Below, piece by piece: positions 22,916-31,499 of a stretch of DNA of 64,000 nucleotides (within the stretch, counting starts at the first letter, position 1; each line of letters begins with the position of its first letter). The DNA comes from Lucinisca nassula (Eukaryota; Mollusca; Bivalvia; Lucinida; Lucinidae), in assembly GCA_963580285.1 (NCBI GenBank), contig OY757011.1:155113245-155177244 (forward strand), written 5' to 3'. The notes under the pieces are model-generated. The model saw only the letters and a program-made list of their open reading frames with translations, ran no database searches and was not told the DNA's origin. The position numbers and the translations under genes are program-made.

Positions 22916-23087
22916 CCCTTATCCTGCTGAATTAATTTAGCCACACCCATAACTGACTAACCAATCAAATTACTTCATATAGTATTCATTCAATTCATAA
23001 ACTGTGGGACAGTGTAGACTATTTGATTTGGGTCTACACTATTTGCAAATGTATAGGTTGTCGTGAACAGCATGATTAGGGACAGGG
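22916..23087. mobile_element. MITE-3 copy next to exon 3 donor
   Basis: TTAACCCTTATCCTGCTGAA to GAACAGCATGATTAGGG. The central hairpin is reduced (CAGTGTAGAC / GTCTACACTA). It ends about a dozen bases from the exon 3 donor. Confidence 0.7.
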
Positions 23088-23099
23088 TTGAAGGCCTAC

Positions 23100-23244
23100 T
23101 GTTTTGATCCAAGCATAAATATATCTTTCATCATTTCTGTAAACTTCTTCATCTTTGAACAGCTGTACACATCTCTCAAGGATTGTTGTTAGATTAGATT
23201 CCTTTCCACCTTTTGGGAAACTCTCTTCCGCCCATCTTATGTAC
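23100..23244 (-). CDS. BUB1B: BUB1B exon 3 (Mad3/Bub1 TPR region)
   Basis: Encodes residues 70-117, beginning YIRWAEESFPKGGKESNL. The FPKGGKES segment and the following LLER-type helix are signatures of the Mad3/Bub1 homology region, the TPR fold that binds Knl1. The acceptor is TTTTTCAG and the donor GTAGGC; the exon ends in phase 0. It is hemmed in by repeats: a TTAA-flanked MITE starts at 23271, 27 bases upstream of the exon, and another MITE ends about 23087, only a dozen bases beyond the donor. Confidence 0.95.
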
Positions 23245-23270
23245 CTGAAAAATACAGCAAAATTCAGCTA

Positions 23271-23499
23271 TTAACCCTTTTTGTACCAAATGGAATCTTC
23301 CTCTTTTATCAATAGCAGAGTCCATTTCAAAATCTAGGGGTGTCAGGTTGTGTTTTCTTCAAAATTGATCAGGAAAATGGTTGGACTTTTTGCAAACAGT
23401 GTAGGCCCTGATCAGATGCCGCGTTCTGCGGCATCTGATCTGGGCCTGCACTGTTTGCCAGGGTACCCATTTTGGGGTTTCCGGTACTAAATGGGTTAA
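23271..23499. mobile_element. MITE-1 copy 27 bp from exon 3 acceptor
   Basis: Intact: TTAACCCTTTTTGTACC ... GGTACTAAATGGGTTAA, with TTAA on both sides and a perfect core hairpin (GATGCCGCGTTCTGCGGCAT). Confidence 0.85.
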
Positions 23500-23990
23500 T
23501 GCCTGCTAAAATTAATTCTGTTTTTAAGAGACAGTTTCAGTTATTCTTTGTTTGTGGTTTCTAAATCCAGAAAGAGACCACATGATTTGGGACTGTTTAA
23601 AAGAGGTGCTTAAATGTCCCAAAAATTGTCTGAATATAGGAGTGACCCTTTCTCAAGCACCCATACTTGAATTCTAAATGAAATCCCACTCAATAATCAA
23701 CCAAATATTCAATGATTACTAATTGATTATCGATCTCAATGACAGTGCTGATAACCCATCATCATTCCAGCTGTGAAAAGCCAGCTGTAATATACAGCAG
23801 TCAGGGCCATAACCTATACAGGTTAAAATCTTATACAGATTTATAACTTAAATAAGTTATAATTCATATCAGAACTTACCTCTCTTTGATAGTGTTAGAT
23901 TTAACTTTCCTTTGCTACAATAATTTAACTCATTTAAGTTATTTCTTAAATCAGCATATAAAACAAAAGTACCTTCTTTAGGTTACAAAG
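23443..23990 (+). repeat. 548 bp direct duplication, copy 1
   Basis: From within the MITE-1 right half (GGCCTGCACTGTTTGCCAGG) to TTCTTTAGGTTACAAAG. By eye identical over its length to 32531-33078, offset 9,088. Confidence 0.9.
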
Positions 23991-23994
23991 GAGG

Positions 23995-25010
23995 GCGGGA
24001 GGAGGAAAAAGGACCATGGCCTTGTGGGATGAAGCTTCATACCAAATATCAAAGACATGGGCCTTACGGTTTCAGAGAAGAAAATTTTTAAAGATTTTCC
24101 CTATATAAGCCCATGTAAAACCAAAGGGCCCCGGAGCGGGGGCATATTTGACCCCAGCACTATAATTTGAACAATCTTGGTAGGGGTCCCCTAGATGAAG
24201 CTCCACACCAAATATCAAAGACCTGGGCCTTACGATTTCAGAGAAGAAGATTTTTAAAGCTCTTCCCTTTTTAAGCCCATGTAAAACCAAAGGGCCCTGG
24301 AGCGGGGGCATTTTTGGCCCCAGCACTATAATTTGAACAATCTTGGTAGGGGTCCACTAGATGAAGCTTCATACCAAATATCAAAGACCTGGGCCTTGCG
24401 GTTTCAGAGAAGAAGATTTTTAAAGATTTACCCTATATAAGCCTATGTTAAACCAAAGGGCCCAGGAGCGGGGGCATTTTTGGCCCCAGCACTATAATTT
24501 GAACAATCTTGGTAGGGGTCCACTAGATGAAGCTTCATATCAAATATCAAAGACCTGGGCCTTTCGGTTTCAGAGAAGAAGATTTTTAAAGATTTTCCCT
24601 ATATAAGCCCATGTAAAACCAAAGGGCCCCGGAGCGGGGGCATTTTTGGCCCCAGCACTATAATTTGAACAATCTTGGTAGGGGTCCACCAGATGAAGCT
24701 TCATACCAAATATCAAAGACCTGGGCCTTGTGGTTTCAGAGAAGAAGATTTTTTAAGTTTTTGGTGAAAAAAATCTCTTTTTGGCTCTTATGACCTAGAT
24801 GTGCAACGAACCAGAACCATTTGAACAACTTTGAAAGGGGACCACCTAAGGATCATTCCTGTGAAGTTTGGTCAAAATCCGATCAGTGGTTTAGGAGGAG
24901 ATGTCGTTTAAAGAATTGTTTACGGACGGACGCACGCACGGACGCACGGACGGACGCACGACGGATGAAAAGTGATCCCAAAAGCTCACCTCGTCACGGT
25001 GAGCTAAAAA
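23995..25010. mobile_element. pearl-B: tandem-core Helitron-like element
   Basis: Four to five units of about 180 bp ('gaacaatcttggtaggggtc', 'tcaaagacctgggccttacg'), an ACGG/CACGG microsatellite at 24920-24965, and a 3' hairpin AGCTCACCTCGTCACGGTGA followed by GCTAAAA. The 5' end is missing. Confidence 0.7.
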
Positions 25011-25011
25011 A

Positions 25012-25268
25012 AACAAGATGTGTTTGTGAAACACTGATGCCCCCGGACAGCGCCAATGTTAATGTTTTTAAAATTTTTGAAAAAAATAGGTCAAAGGTCA
25101 AGGTCACGAAATCAAAAATTATGGTACCACTGGAAAGGTCTTGTGATAAGGTATACACATGTGAAATATGAAAGCTCTATCTATTACCATTCAAAAGTTA
25201 TGCCCAATGTTAAAGTTTTTGCAGACGGACAAACGGACAAACGGACAAACAGACGGACAGACCAAAAA
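25012..25268 (+). mobile_element. pearl-C, left part (split by DIRS)
   Basis: Starts ACAAGATGTGTTTGTGAAAC and GATGCCCCCGG, one core unit ('aaggtcaaggtcacgaaatc'), then an ACAAACGG/ACGG microsatellite and GACCAAAA, where the DIRS element enters. The 3' hairpin resumes at 31450. Confidence 0.75.
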
Positions 25269-25306
25269 TTGAGTTTTTAAAAGTAAAACTTATTTTAACT
25301 AGGATA

Positions 25307-25466
25307 CCCACCTCAGGCTTAATGACTGCATTTCCCTTATTCCCCGCAAAGAAATTTATGGTTCGTTCTGTATGTTTCGGTACTTCGTAGAACCGGTACC
25401 GGTAATTACCCAGTGACAAAAGCGCGGGAAAGCGCCCGAGAATCACGGATTAATCAGAATTCCCTT
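25307..25466. repeat. DIRS terminal inverted repeat, left
   Basis: 160 bases from CCCACCTCAGGCTTAATGAC to ATTAATCAGAATTCCCTT; exact reverse complement of 31278-31437 as far as I can read. Confidence 0.93.
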
Positions 25467-25507
25467 GCCCTCTAGATGGAGGGGTTAGGGAGGTGGGCCA
25501 TCTGCCT

Positions 25508-25600
25508 TAAGCCTGAGGTGGGTATCCTAGTTAAAATAAGTTTTACTTTTAAAAACTCAATTTTAACTGTCGTCTACCCACCTCAGGCTTAATGACTGCA
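25508..25600. repeat. DIRS internal complementary region (circle junction)
   Basis: 25508-25564 is the reverse complement of the left terminus (25265-25321), and 25561-25600 of the right terminus (31414-31453), joined at TTTT. This is the template that lets DIRS elements rebuild both ends. Confidence 0.92.
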
Positions 25601-25814
25601 GAATTAGCCTTGGCGGGATGGAATCTCCAACCACATACAGAACGATCCTTTATTCCAGGGATAAATCCTGTAGAAACTTAGGATTCTAAAAAGATAAACA
25701 ATGGAAATTGAGGAAGAAAACTAAATTTCCACCATTTCTATCCATGGAACATCACTATCAGCTCCAAGTACCTTTTGAATGTGTCTTGCAAGGCCTCGGA
25801 AGATAGTCTCCAGA

Positions 25815-28800
25815 TTAGCATTGAGGATGAGGAAGACCAGACTGGCCCCCCACCACTTTTTGAGCAGAAACCAATGGACCCATCAGTCGTAGGTTTTCTC
25901 CTTGTGTGTTCAAGTCTCGTAAATAGAACTTGGCAAAAGTCGAACAAGAGGACCACACGGCAGCTTTGATAACATCCTCAACTGGGGTTTTATTCAAGTA
26001 AGACCAAGAGGTTGAAAGGGCCCTTAGCTCATGAGCCTTAATCTTAAGCAAAGCTATTTTAGACTTAGACAATTTCTTATAAGCTAATCTAATAGTATAA
26101 GAAATCCATCCAGAGATAGATCCCTTGGTAATATTGTGATTTCCCTTCAAGGGAAGAAAAAGCCTTTTCCTGTCTTTCCGGATAGGCTCAGTCACTTTCA
26201 GGTAACGTTTTAAAGCCCTAACCGGGCATAAAAACCTGTTAAAGTCATTAAATTTAACTGTTCTGGCTAAATTTTGAACCAAAATATCATCCGGGCAAAT
26301 GGATGGTAATTGATTTTTTGCCAAAAAACCTGGTTGTGTCCTTAAAGAAACAGAACCATCAGACTGATTGAATCTGAGATGTCCTGAATCCATGGAGAAA
26401 GCATGAATCTCACTAACACGTCTTGCTGTTGCCATGGCAAGCAGAAAAACTGTTTTCAGAGTGAGATGGAACCTAGAAGCTTTATGCAAAGGTTCATACG
26501 GTTCAGAACATAATGAAGAAAGGACACAAGAAAGGTCCCATTTCGGAGCTAAAGACCTTTGAACAGGCCTCTGTAATTCAAATGACCTTATAAGTTCTGA
26601 AATGATAGGGTCAGATCCAATGTTTATGTCAGATGTGAATTTCAAAGTATTAGAGATAGTAGATCTGTAACCTTTGATAGTACTGACTTGACATTTTTTC
26701 TCCGTGAATAAATGTAGCAAAAAGTCTGCTACTTCCATCGGAGATGGATTGAAAGGATGAGTTTCCCTGCGACTACACCAATCGGAAAAGACTTTCCATT
26801 TGGCGTCATAAACACGCCTGGTAGACAATCGCCTTGCCTGAGCAGCGTGTCTGGCAACATTCGCCGAAAAGTTTCTATCCGTAATGGATCGGCGGATAAA
26901 CTCCAAGCGTGAAGTTTTAGACTTTCCACGTTTTGACGAACGAATTTCTGACCTACTTGTGTCAGCAAATTCTGCACTGAGGGAATCCGAATTGGAGGTG
27001 CTACGAGTAACCGAAGTATGTCTGGAAACCAAGACATTTCGGCCCAAAGAGGAGCTACCAGCACAATGTTGCAATGATGTTGACGAATCTTGTTGATTAT
27101 CGCCGGGATCAGTGCAAACGGAGGAAAAAGCATACGCATGCATTCCGTCCCAGTTCATTGACATTGCGTCTATCGCCAGAGCATTCTCGTCTGGGATGGG
27201 AGACACATAGAGAGGCAGTTTCTTGTTGAGACGAGTTGCAAACAGATCTATGTTCGGAAAACCCGTCATCGACAGAATTAAATTGCAAATCGTCTGATCC
27301 AAGGTCCATTCTGTCGCAATTGGCTTGGAAAGACGACTTAGCCTGTCTGCCAATATGTTCGATTTCCCTGGTATATGTCTGACCAGAAGATTTATGCCTT
27401 CCTGATTGCACCAAAGGAGTGTATCCCACACCTCCATGCACAGAGACGGAGAATGGGTGCCCCCTTGTTTCTTCAGGTACGAAACTACTGAAGAGTTGTC
27501 TGTGGCAATCAGTACTGTTGAATTGGTGACATACTGATGACATTGTTTTAGAGCAAGTAATATTGCTTTCATCTCTAGGATATTGATATGAAGAACTGAT
27601 TGGTCTGGAGGCCAGACTCCATGACACAGAAGTCCTTCCGGTTCGAGATGGGCTCCCCATCCAGAGAGACTCGCATCCGTGAACAGAGTGTGAGTAGGAA
27701 GAGACGGTTTCAGCGTTATACCCGAGCTGAAACGGCCCTTGTTGTTCCACCATTCTAAATGCTTCCTGATCGAAACATTGAGAAGAATGGGATGCTCCAA
27801 TGGAAGAGCATGAGGCTTCCACTGAGCAAACAAAGCCATTTGAAGCGGACGTAAGTGCAATCTGCCCAGTACAACAAACTGGGCTGCTGCACTGAGTTTT
27901 CCCAGAAGAGACAGAAAGACTCTTGCTGAGACCTGCTCTTGAACCTTGAACCATCGTAATAGTTCCAGAATGCCCTGTATTCTGTCTAACGGCACCCGAA
28001 CTATATTCCTTTGTGTAAAAAATTCCATTCCTATGAACACAAAGTTCTGAGATGGTACTAAGTCCGACTTCTCTTCGTTGATTATCAGTCCTAGGGATGT
28101 AATCAACTTGACTGTAAACTGTCGATCTCTCAGAATTTCCTGACGAATCTGATTTCTGACCAACCAGTCGTCCAGGTACGGAAACAGTACAATTGCCCTC
28201 TTCCGTAGATAAGATGCTACAGCAACCATCAAACGGGTGAAGACATACGGACTTGTTGCAAGGCCAAACGGAAGAGCCTTGAACTGATAAGTTTGACCCT
28301 TGAGACAGAATCGGAGGTACTTCCGAGACTGTCTGTGAATGGGAACATGTAGATATGCATCCGTCAGGTCTAAGGAGATCGCCCAATCGTTGGGTTGGAT
28401 CGCCTGTCTGACTTTGTTGGCTGTCTCCATTTTGAACGACTGAACTTCCAGAAAAGTATTCAGTCTGGACAGATCTATTATAAGTCGTAATTTTCCGTTT
28501 TTCTTGGGAACTAGGAAAATACGAGAATAAAAGCCTGGACCTTCCGGCTCTATCATCTCCACTGCCCCTTTGAGTAGGAGTTTGTTGACCTCTTCTTCCA
28601 AAGACCGACTTTCGGTCTGATGAAGAAAGATTGGCGTTGGAGAAAGAAGAGGTTTGCTGATGAAAGGTATTTTGTACCCTTTTTTTACAACAGAGAGGAC
28701 CCATGAGTCCTCTGTTATTTCTCCCCAACGATTTTGAAAGTGGGCCAACCGTCCTCCTACTGGAAGGTCCTTTCTTGAAAGGGACAGTGGAGGGAGTGTA

Positions 28801-29027
28801 TCATTGTCGAGAAACGTTAGAGGTACCTCCTCGGGAGGGGGTGTACTGACCCCTTCCTCGAGAGCTTGAGCCTCCACGGCGAGAGCCTCTCCTAGGACCA
28901 CCTCTATTCTTATGATTGGGAGGTCTAGCAGAGGAAGATGAATCCCTGTGTGCAGACTTCTTTTGGCATTTAGGAATCTTAAAGCCAGAAGTAGAAGCCT
29001 GCTTACTCTGTGCAACAGAGGAAGCAA
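25815..29027 (-). CDS. DIRS pol: reverse transcriptase, RNase H, tyrosine recombinase
   Basis: 1070 residues. RT: RLIIDLSRLN near 181-190, SLDLTDAYLHVPI at 218-230 (motif A), ALPFGLATSP at 251-260, and catalytic YLDD at 284-287. RNase H: FTDASLSGWG at 449-458, ILEMKAILLAL, and TDNSSVVSYL at 509-518. Tyrosine recombinase: core arm from about 735, with catalytic Arg in ATARRVSEI (869-870), HELR (His 999, Arg 1002) and Tyr 1035 in FAKFYLRD. It inserts circular cDNA without target duplication. A homopolymer frameshift near residue 635 links the RT/RH frame to the recombinase frame. In its relatives these are two overlapping ORFs, so the single ORF here is probably accidental. The first ~75 codons overlap the gag end, so the true start may be later. 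Confidence 0.93.
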   Translation of the reverse strand: MLPLLHRVSRLLLLALRFLNAKRSLHTGIHLPLLDLPIIRIEVVLGEALAVEAQALEEGVSTPPPEEVPLTFLDNDTLPPLSLSRKDLPVGGRLAHFQNRWGEITEDSWVLSVVKKGYKIPFISKPLLSPTPIFLHQTESRSLEEEVNKLLLKGAVEMIEPEGPGFYSRIFLVPKKNGKLRLIIDLSRLNTFLEVQSFKMETANKVRQAIQPNDWAISLDLTDAYLHVPIHRQSRKYLRFCLKGQTYQFKALPFGLATSPYVFTRLMVAVASYLRKRAIVLFPYLDDWLVRNQIRQEILRDRQFTVKLITSLGLIINEEKSDLVPSQNFVFIGMEFFTQRNIVRVPLDRIQGILELLRWFKVQEQVSARVFLSLLGKLSAAAQFVVLGRLHLRPLQMALFAQWKPHALPLEHPILLNVSIRKHLEWWNNKGRFSSGITLKPSLPTHTLFTDASLSGWGAHLEPEGLLCHGVWPPDQSVLHINILEMKAILLALKQCHQYVTNSTVLIATDNSSVVSYLKKQGGTHSPSLCMEVWDTLLWCNQEGINLLVRHIPGKSNILADRLSRLSKPIATEWTLDQTICNLILSMTGFPNIDLFATRLNKKLPLYVSPIPDENALAIDAMSMNWDGMHAYAFSSVCTDPGDNQQDSSTSLQHCAGSSSLGRNVLVSRHTSVTRSTSNSDSLSAEFADTSRSEIRSSKRGKSKTSRLEFIRRSITDRNFSANVARHAAQARRLSTRRVYDAKWKVFSDWCSRRETHPFNPSPMEVADFLLHLFTEKKCQVSTIKGYRSTISNTLKFTSDINIGSDPIISELIRSFELQRPVQRSLAPKWDLSCVLSSLCSEPYEPLHKASRFHLTLKTVFLLAMATARRVSEIHAFSMDSGHLRFNQSDGSVSLRTQPGFLAKNQLPSICPDDILVQNLARTVKFNDFNRFLCPVRALKRYLKVTEPIRKDRKRLFLPLKGNHNITKGSISGWISYTIRLAYKKLSKSKIALLKIKAHELRALSTSWSYLNKTPVEDVIKAAVWSSCSTFAKFYLRDLNTQGENLRLMGPLVSAQKVVGGQSGLPHPQC
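26729..27139 (-). CDS. DIRS RNase H C-terminal extension (shifted frame)
   Basis: Continues the RT/RH protein one frame over: AYAF becomes FPPFALIPAIINKI, then VLVAPLWAEMSWFPDILRLL and LKLHAWSLSAD, the conserved region after RNase H in DIRS proteins. Reaching it needs one T fewer in the T5 run at about 27124-27128. It overlaps the recombinase coding region in another frame, the usual DIRS layout. Confidence 0.8.
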   Translation of the reverse strand: MRMLFPPFALIPAIINKIRQHHCNIVLVAPLWAEMSWFPDILRLLVAPPIRIPSVQNLLTQVGQKFVRQNVESLKLHAWSLSADPLRIETFRRMLPDTLLRQGDCLPGVFMTPNGKSFPIGVVAGKLILSIHLRWK

Positions 29028-29235
29028 TGAAACTCTGCTGTTGAGATTCAGAATTTAGTTTCTGAAAATCAGTAATCATTCCACCAAAGAGGGATTCAGC
29101 TGAGATCGGAACCGAGCGAAGCTTAGTCTTCGTGGCTTCCGTCAGAATCTTAGACCTTTCAATGGCAGCCTCCCTTCTAGCTGCAGGAGTTCGACTGCCA
29201 AAATCACTGCCATAGAGGAAGAGTGCTTCAAGCAA
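28801..29235 (-). CDS. DIRS gag C-terminal part (shifted frame)
   Basis: 144 residues: EALFLYGSDFGSRTPAARRE and ESLFGGMITDFQKLNSES (an LFG motif near the gag end of DIRS elements), then an Arg/Gly/Ser-rich tail (RGGPRRGSRRGGSSSRGRG) likely to bind nucleic acid. It overlaps the end of the upstream gag frame by about 90 bases and the start of pol by about 225. Probably the true end of gag, joined by a frameshift or split by an indel near 29235. Confidence 0.75.
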   Translation of the reverse strand: MLEALFLYGSDFGSRTPAARREAAIERSKILTEATKTKLRSVPISAESLFGGMITDFQKLNSESQQQSFIASSVAQSKQASTSGFKIPKCQKKSAHRDSSSSARPPNHKNRGGPRRGSRRGGSSSRGRGQYTPSRGGTSNVSRQ

Positions 29236-31073
29236 CTAACAATAGAGCTGAGTAACCTCTTCAGCATCGGAGCATCCAAGTTGTCTGACTCCAATGCTTG
29301 AACTGAAGCAGCAGTGAAAAGGTCTGCATAAGAGTTAATGGAAACCATGTTCCTAGCTTGACGCTCCATAGTCTCCAAACTCTTTACTGGCAAATTGGCA
29401 TTCCCAGAGGATATCAGATCCAGTAGAGAAGCATCTTTATCAATTTTAGGAACACTGTCGGGAAATAACTGACCGTGTGACCGGTAATGTTTCACGTTTA
29501 TACCAAGATCTCTCTCCAGAGATTTATTGGTAACCCAGCCAGGTTCCAGCTTAACCTTCTTATCGATCAGTGATTGAAAGACATTTACAACGTCTTTGAT
29601 CAATAAGGACTGAGGGAGAGAAGCTGAGCTCTTATCCTCAGATGGGTTAAGTGCATCCAGTGTGGACCTAGGCCTCTGAAGAGTCTCCGAGGACTCCTTC
29701 CTGGGGCAAATTTCGGAGGGAAGTAAGTTCATAACCTCCTGAATTGCCTCGGCAAAAGAAATGATACCTTCCTCTTCCTCTTCAGAATTGGAAGAACCTC
29801 TGTCAAACCGAGTTTTCTTTGCCAAATTAGAAGAGGCTTTATGGGGTGAACCAGCTCTGCTCTCACCCTCAAATTCATTATTGTCCACCCTGATGGAGAG
29901 ATTATCATTCCTATCCGAGCTTGAAGATAAAGCTCTAGCACGATCCTTATGGCGAGTACCATAGGAGTGCCTACGTCTCTTATGACTTCTAGAGACAGAA
30001 GAACGATTGTGAGACTTCTTCTTATGGCGCCTGTGCCTATCAGAAGAGGTAGACCCGTCCGAACTGATTGAACTAGACCTCGAATACGAGTCAGAACTTG
30101 AACTCGTATGATGATGGCGTTTAAGGCGTCTAGATCTAGAGTTTTTTCTCTTCACTCTCGATCTATGCCTTCTATGAGGCGTGTGACGATCCCGTGAACT
30201 CGATCTGTGTTTAGATCGATCACGAGATGTCCGTCTCGGCGATCGGTGCCGATCTGACCGTTTCCGAGAATGGCGCCGTGATGACTGTCCCGGTGCCCGG
30301 TGGCGAGATGATCTGCCTGGTGAACGGTGACGAAATGAACGTCCCGCCGAAGGATGCCGGGATGACCGGTCCCGGGAACGTTGCCGGGAAGTGGACCGAC
30401 CCACTGACCGGTACCGGGATGTAGACCGGGTTACCCGGTCCGGGTATCGATGTTTGGACGATCGATCTTTGGATTTGGGCCGAAATGACCGGTCGCGAGA
30501 ATCCCGGCCCGGTGACCGGCCAGATTCCCCGCCCGGTGACCGGCCAGATTCCCGGCCCGGTGACCGGTCAGATTCCAAAGAATCTGGTCCCGAGGACAAG
30601 GAAAGACTATCCCCAGACTTGGCGTTGGGTGTTCTTTCTGTCCTCTTGTCCGCAGACACTTGGGTGGAAGATCCACCGGGTCGATCTTGAGTAGATTGAC
30701 GTGTGTCTATCGGGGAATTTTCCCGGTTCTCCCGGTAATTCTCCCCCGATGCGGACGCAGTCTGAGAAGGGTTCTCAGACTGGGACTGCTTGGGAGCAGT
30801 CCCGGACTGCTTAGTTGCAGTCCCGGAGCCTGACTGCTTGGAAGCGGCTCCCTTCTTGCCCATCTTCTTCTCTTTAGTGGAACGTCTTCGCTTGTACGAT
30901 CGTCGGTTTACGGCAAGCGTCCACACTGAGCTCGTCCACAGTTTGCAAGTGGCACAGCGTGACTCAAAACTGCAATGAGAGCATGTAAAACAAGAAGAAT
31001 GATTGTCCCAGGAAGCTTTTAAATGTCCGCAAGAGCTGCGGATTTGGGACATTGAAGGACAAGAACAAAACAA
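29142..31073 (-). CDS. DIRS gag-like protein with SR-rich domain
   Basis: 643 residues. The N-terminus has clustered cysteines (CFTCSHCSFESRCATC near residues 33-48), a likely zinc-binding knuckle. There follows a long Ser/Arg region of repeated RSPGR/RSSRHR motifs (about 170-400), resembling SR splicing factors, and a folded segment near the end (VKSLETMERQARNMVSINSY). The SR domain suggests binding to RNA or nuclear speckle proteins; that is inference. The last ~30 residues are probably out of frame. Confidence 0.8.
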   Translation of the reverse strand: MFCSCPSMSQIRSSCGHLKASWDNHSSCFTCSHCSFESRCATCKLWTSSVWTLAVNRRSYKRRRSTKEKKMGKKGAASKQSGSGTATKQSGTAPKQSQSENPSQTASASGENYRENRENSPIDTRQSTQDRPGGSSTQVSADKRTERTPNAKSGDSLSLSSGPDSLESDRSPGRESGRSPGGESGRSPGRDSRDRSFRPKSKDRSSKHRYPDRVTRSTSRYRSVGRSTSRQRSRDRSSRHPSAGRSFRHRSPGRSSRHRAPGQSSRRHSRKRSDRHRSPRRTSRDRSKHRSSSRDRHTPHRRHRSRVKRKNSRSRRLKRHHHTSSSSDSYSRSSSISSDGSTSSDRHRRHKKKSHNRSSVSRSHKRRRHSYGTRHKDRARALSSSSDRNDNLSIRVDNNEFEGESRAGSPHKASSNLAKKTRFDRGSSNSEEEEEGIISFAEAIQEVMNLLPSEICPRKESSETLQRPRSTLDALNPSEDKSSASLPQSLLIKDVVNVFQSLIDKKVKLEPGWVTNKSLERDLGINVKHYRSHGQLFPDSVPKIDKDASLLDLISSGNANLPVKSLETMERQARNMVSINSYADLFTAASVQALESDNLDAPMLKRLLSSIVSCLKHSSSMAVILAVELLQLEGRLPLKGLRF

Positions 31074-31277
31074 ACAATAACGAAAAAGGTCACGAAATTA
31101 TGTGACAACAAGAAAAGAAGTTAAAAGCAGAAATTCCTGCTAAATTAACTATATGAAGAAAGGAAAACAAATACCAACATTTCCAGCGAGGAAAAACAGC
31201 GTACCATCCGAGTAAACAACAAATATTAGAAATTAAAATCCAATATCTGAAAAACACATCCGAATTGGTCATGCGCA

Positions 31278-31437
31278 AAGGGAATTCTGATTAATCCGTG
31301 ATTCTCGGGCGCTTTCCCGCGCTTTTGTCACTGGGTAATTACCGGTACCGGTTCTACGAAGTACCGAAACATACAGAACGAACCATAAATTTCTTTGCGG
31401 GGAATAAGGGAAATGCAGTCATTAAGCCTGAGGTGGG
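31278..31437. repeat. DIRS terminal inverted repeat, right
   Basis: AAGGGAATTCTGATTAATCC to TTAAGCCTGAGGTGGG; pairs with 25307-25466. In minus sense this is the promoter-side end of the element. Confidence 0.93.
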
Positions 31438-31449
31438 TAGACGACAGTT

Positions 31450-31497
31450 AAAACTATATGCCCCCGAATCTCTTAGATTCCGGGGGCATAAAAAGGT
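31450..31497 (+). mobile_element. pearl-C, right part (3' hairpin)
   Basis: CTATATGCCCCCGAATCTCT / AGATTCCGGGGGCATA forms the terminal hairpin. Its TGCCCCCG arm equals the motif near the 5' end of pearl-C. Confidence 0.8.
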
Positions 31498-31499
31498 TA

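Larger units (their letters stand above)
25265..31453 (-). mobile_element. DIRS-type retrotransposon, near-complete
   Basis: A 6.2 kb element on the minus strand with gag-like, RT/RNase H and tyrosine recombinase coding regions. It has 160 bp inverted repeats at both ends and an internal complementary region (25508-25600) that joins the complements of both termini: the DIRS architecture for rolling/circular-intermediate replication. There is no target duplication; AAAA is shared at each border, and removing the element restores GACCAAAAACTATATGCCCC of pearl-C. Only a few lesions are visible, so the insertion is young. Confidence 0.93.

Noticed and set aside
27109..28728. 539-codon minus-strand frame
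   Set aside because: Shadow of the DIRS RT/RNase H frame; Ser/Gln-rich without domains, while the overlapping frame carries all RT motifs.
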